A DNA stretch of 64,000 nt. Source: Astrothelium macrocarpum. Taxonomy: Eukaryota; Ascomycota; Dothideomycetes; Trypetheliales; Trypetheliaceae. The position numbers and the translations under genes are program-made. Below, piece after piece: positions 62,659 to 64,000 of this stretch; position 1 is the first letter of the stretch; every line of letters begins with the position of its first letter. The notes beneath the pieces are model-generated. The model saw only the letters and a list, made by a program, of their open reading frames with translations. It was not told where the DNA came from and ran no database searches. The stretch is from positions 32,639-96,638 of the forward strand of contig JAGEMR010000112.1 of assembly GCA_021030915.1 (NCBI GenBank). The letters run 5' to 3'.

Positions 62659-64000
62659 CGGAGGTGCGTCCCAAAAGTTTTGGCCGCGCTAATTCATAGC
62701 GTCGACATTAGCTCGGCACTAGTTCCCACCAAATTTACTACTGAATCTAATGCAGCCGAATGCGCACAAATGCAAATTTTCGTCTCATCTCATATTCATC
62801 TCAAAATGGGCCATGATATTGCTGTACGCAGTACTATCGTCTCATTACGAGCTGCAGGAAAAACAGCTAAGGAAGTTGAATCGCTTACTGCTCTTCCAGA
62901 GCGTACAATCCGACGAATTTACGCTCAAGCTATTGAGCGTGGATTTGATCCTGCTGCTCGACCACTTCGAATCAAAGATGTTCACCTCCAGGACAAGCCG
63001 AGATCAGGTCGTCCACGTAAGAATCAGCCTGAAACAGTGGAGAATATCCAAAATAAGGTTCGTCGCGACCGTTATGGACGAGAGAAGACATGCGCTCAAA
63101 TTGCTGCTGAACTTACCAGCGAAGGCTACTCAATTGGATACATGACAGTATGGCGAATTCTTCGCAAAGCAGGATTCAGAAAAACAAAGCCGACGAGGAA
63201 GCCTGGACTGACGAAACAAATGAGACGAGATAGACTGAATTGGTGTCTGAAGTATCGTCACTGGACGCTGGAGGACTGGAAAAAGGTGATCTGGTCGGAC
63301 GAAACGTCAATAGTACTCTGTCGTCGTGGTGGATATCGAATATGGCGTACATCTGATGAACGAGTACTTCGTTCCTGTATCCGTGAGAGATGGAAAGGCA
63401 ATAGCGAATTCATATTCTGGGGTTGCTTTGCTTATGACTCCAAAGGCCCCTGTCATGTGTGGAAGCGTGAGACAGCTGCTGAAAAAAGGCTTGCTGAGCA
63501 ACAGCTTCAGCAGTGGAATAATGAGATCGAACCAGCAGCTAAACAACGCTGGGAGTTAGAAAATGGGATGAGACGATTAGCGCTGAAGAATGTTCCTGGC
63601 AAAAAACCACAATTTCGCTTTGCAGAAAAGTATGGTAAACTAGTACGAAAAGGTAAAGGAGGCATTGATTGGTGGCGCTATCAACATCATATTATGCTGC
63701 CTAAGCTAATTCCATTTGCTCAGCGCTGTGAGGCTGAACGGCCTGGTACTGTTGTTCAGCAAGATAAGGCTCCTGCTCATACTCATCACCGTATTCAGCA
63801 AACGTTTGAATTGATGAATATTAGGCTGCTGTCGTGGTGTGGTAATTCGCCTGATCTGAATGCTATTGAACCTGCTTGGCCGTGGCTGAAACGATCCACC
63901 ACCAAAAAAGGTCTATCAAAATCAAAAGCAGTAGGTGAACAAGAATGGATTCGCTGTTGGAATGAGCTGCCTCAGAGCGAGATTCAACGATGGATCGAAC
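62659..64000 (+). mobile_element. Tc1-like DNA transposon, left part
   Basis: The element contains the transposase gene below and runs off the window. The left end is probably at the TA of GAGTACGGAGG (62657-62658), followed by GGTGCGTCCCAAAAGTTTTGG, which resembles Tc1-type terminal repeats. The right end is outside the window, so the boundary and target duplication cannot be confirmed. Composition is normal, with no sign of C-to-T saturation. Confidence 0.75.
62806..64000 (+). CDS. Tc1-like transposase, truncated by window end
   Basis: The frame is open from ATG 62806 to the window edge (398 codons) without a stop. The N-terminus has two helix-turn-helix parts (SLRAAGKTAKEVESLTAL and TCAQIAAELTSEGYSIGYMT) separated by a GRPRK hook (KPRSGRPRKN), as in Tc1 DNA-binding domains. 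The catalytic triad is Asp165 (VIWSDETS), Asp320 (VVQQDKAPAHTHH) and Glu355 (NSPDLNAIEPAWPWLK), giving a DD34E signature. The distance between the two Asp residues is about 154, longer than the roughly 90 usual in animal Tc1 proteins. The extra residues form a charged helical insert (KRLAEQQLQQWNNEIEPAAK). The enzyme cuts and pastes the element at TA sites. No nonsense or frameshift is visible, so it may be functional if the missing end is intact. Confidence 0.93.
   Translation, partial: MGHDIAVRSTIVSLRAAGKTAKEVESLTALPERTIRRIYAQAIERGFDPAARPLRIKDVHLQDKPRSGRPRKNQPETVENIQNKVRRDRYGREKTCAQIAAELTSEGYSIGYMTVWRILRKAGFRKTKPTRKPGLTKQMRRDRLNWCLKYRHWTLEDWKKVIWSDETSIVLCRRGGYRIWRTSDERVLRSCIRERWKGNSEFIFWGCFAYDSKGPCHVWKRETAAEKRLAEQQLQQWNNEIEPAAKQRWELENGMRRLALKNVPGKKPQFRFAEKYGKLVRKGKGGIDWWRYQHHIMLPKLIPFAQRCEAERPGTVVQQDKAPAHTHHRIQQTFELMNIRLLSWCGNSPDLNAIEPAWPWLKRSTTKKGLSKSKAVGEQEWIRCWNELPQSEIQRWIE

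Noticed and set aside
62750..63145. 131-codon frame at the start of the Tc1-like element
   Set aside because: It is out of frame with the transposase, whose frame carries all Tc1 motifs over the same bases.

Overview
This window looks like a chromosome segment of a filamentous ascomycete (Pezizomycotina). The protein-coding genes have many short introns (about 50-90 nt, GT...AG), the gene content is fungal (ascomycete-type laccase, type-B carboxylesterase, RCR-type cell-wall protein, Asp f 4-like secreted protein), and several mobile elements are riddled with C-to-T and G-to-A changes without indels, the signature of repeat-induced point mutation (RIP). The species cannot be named from the sequence.

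Layout. 0-5 kb: gene-poor, with a decayed ankyrin-repeat gene. 5-14 kb: two secreted enzymes on the + strand, a carboxylesterase and a five-exon laccase, separated by 4.5 kb without clear genes. 16.8-23 kb: two multi-exon genes of unknown function, one ending in an RGG/GGS-rich tail. 23.4-29.3 kb: an alpha/beta-hydrolase gene cut in two by a complete 4,989-bp Ty1/copia retrotransposon with 196-bp LTRs and a 5-bp target duplication. 30-34 kb: a doubtful gene and a secreted Asp f 4-like protein. 34.8-40.8 kb: a housekeeping core, the second-largest subunit of RNA polymerase I (- strand) and the small GTPase Arl8 (+ strand), transcribed divergently. 42.6-47.1 kb: a coiled-coil gene of unknown function split by a 2,573-bp AT-rich element with 8-bp target duplication and CAG-starting inverted repeats (hAT-like), and carrying two further nonsense codons. 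49.1-51.0 kb: an AT-rich element with 106-bp terminal inverted repeats, each holding three adjacent hairpins. 51.6-52.5 kb: a secreted-protein gene with one nonsense codon. 53.3-57.3 kb: a 1,312-residue mucin-like secreted protein with four repeated modules. 58.7-59.4 kb: an RCR-family membrane protein. 62.7 kb to the window end: an open, apparently unmutated Tc1-like transposase running off the edge.

How the parts relate. The secreted proteins (laccase, esterase, Asp f 4-like protein, mucin-like protein, RCR protein) all concern the cell surface or extracellular space, but there is no convincing co-regulated cluster. The strongest story is genome conflict. Three different AT-rich elements sit in the window, two of them inside host genes with the pre-insertion reading frames still exactly recoverable. 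Host genes beside the AT-rich elements carry isolated nonsense codons of the RIP type. The Tc1-like copy at the right edge appears untouched. I found no tRNA, rRNA, CRISPR or bacterial-type features.
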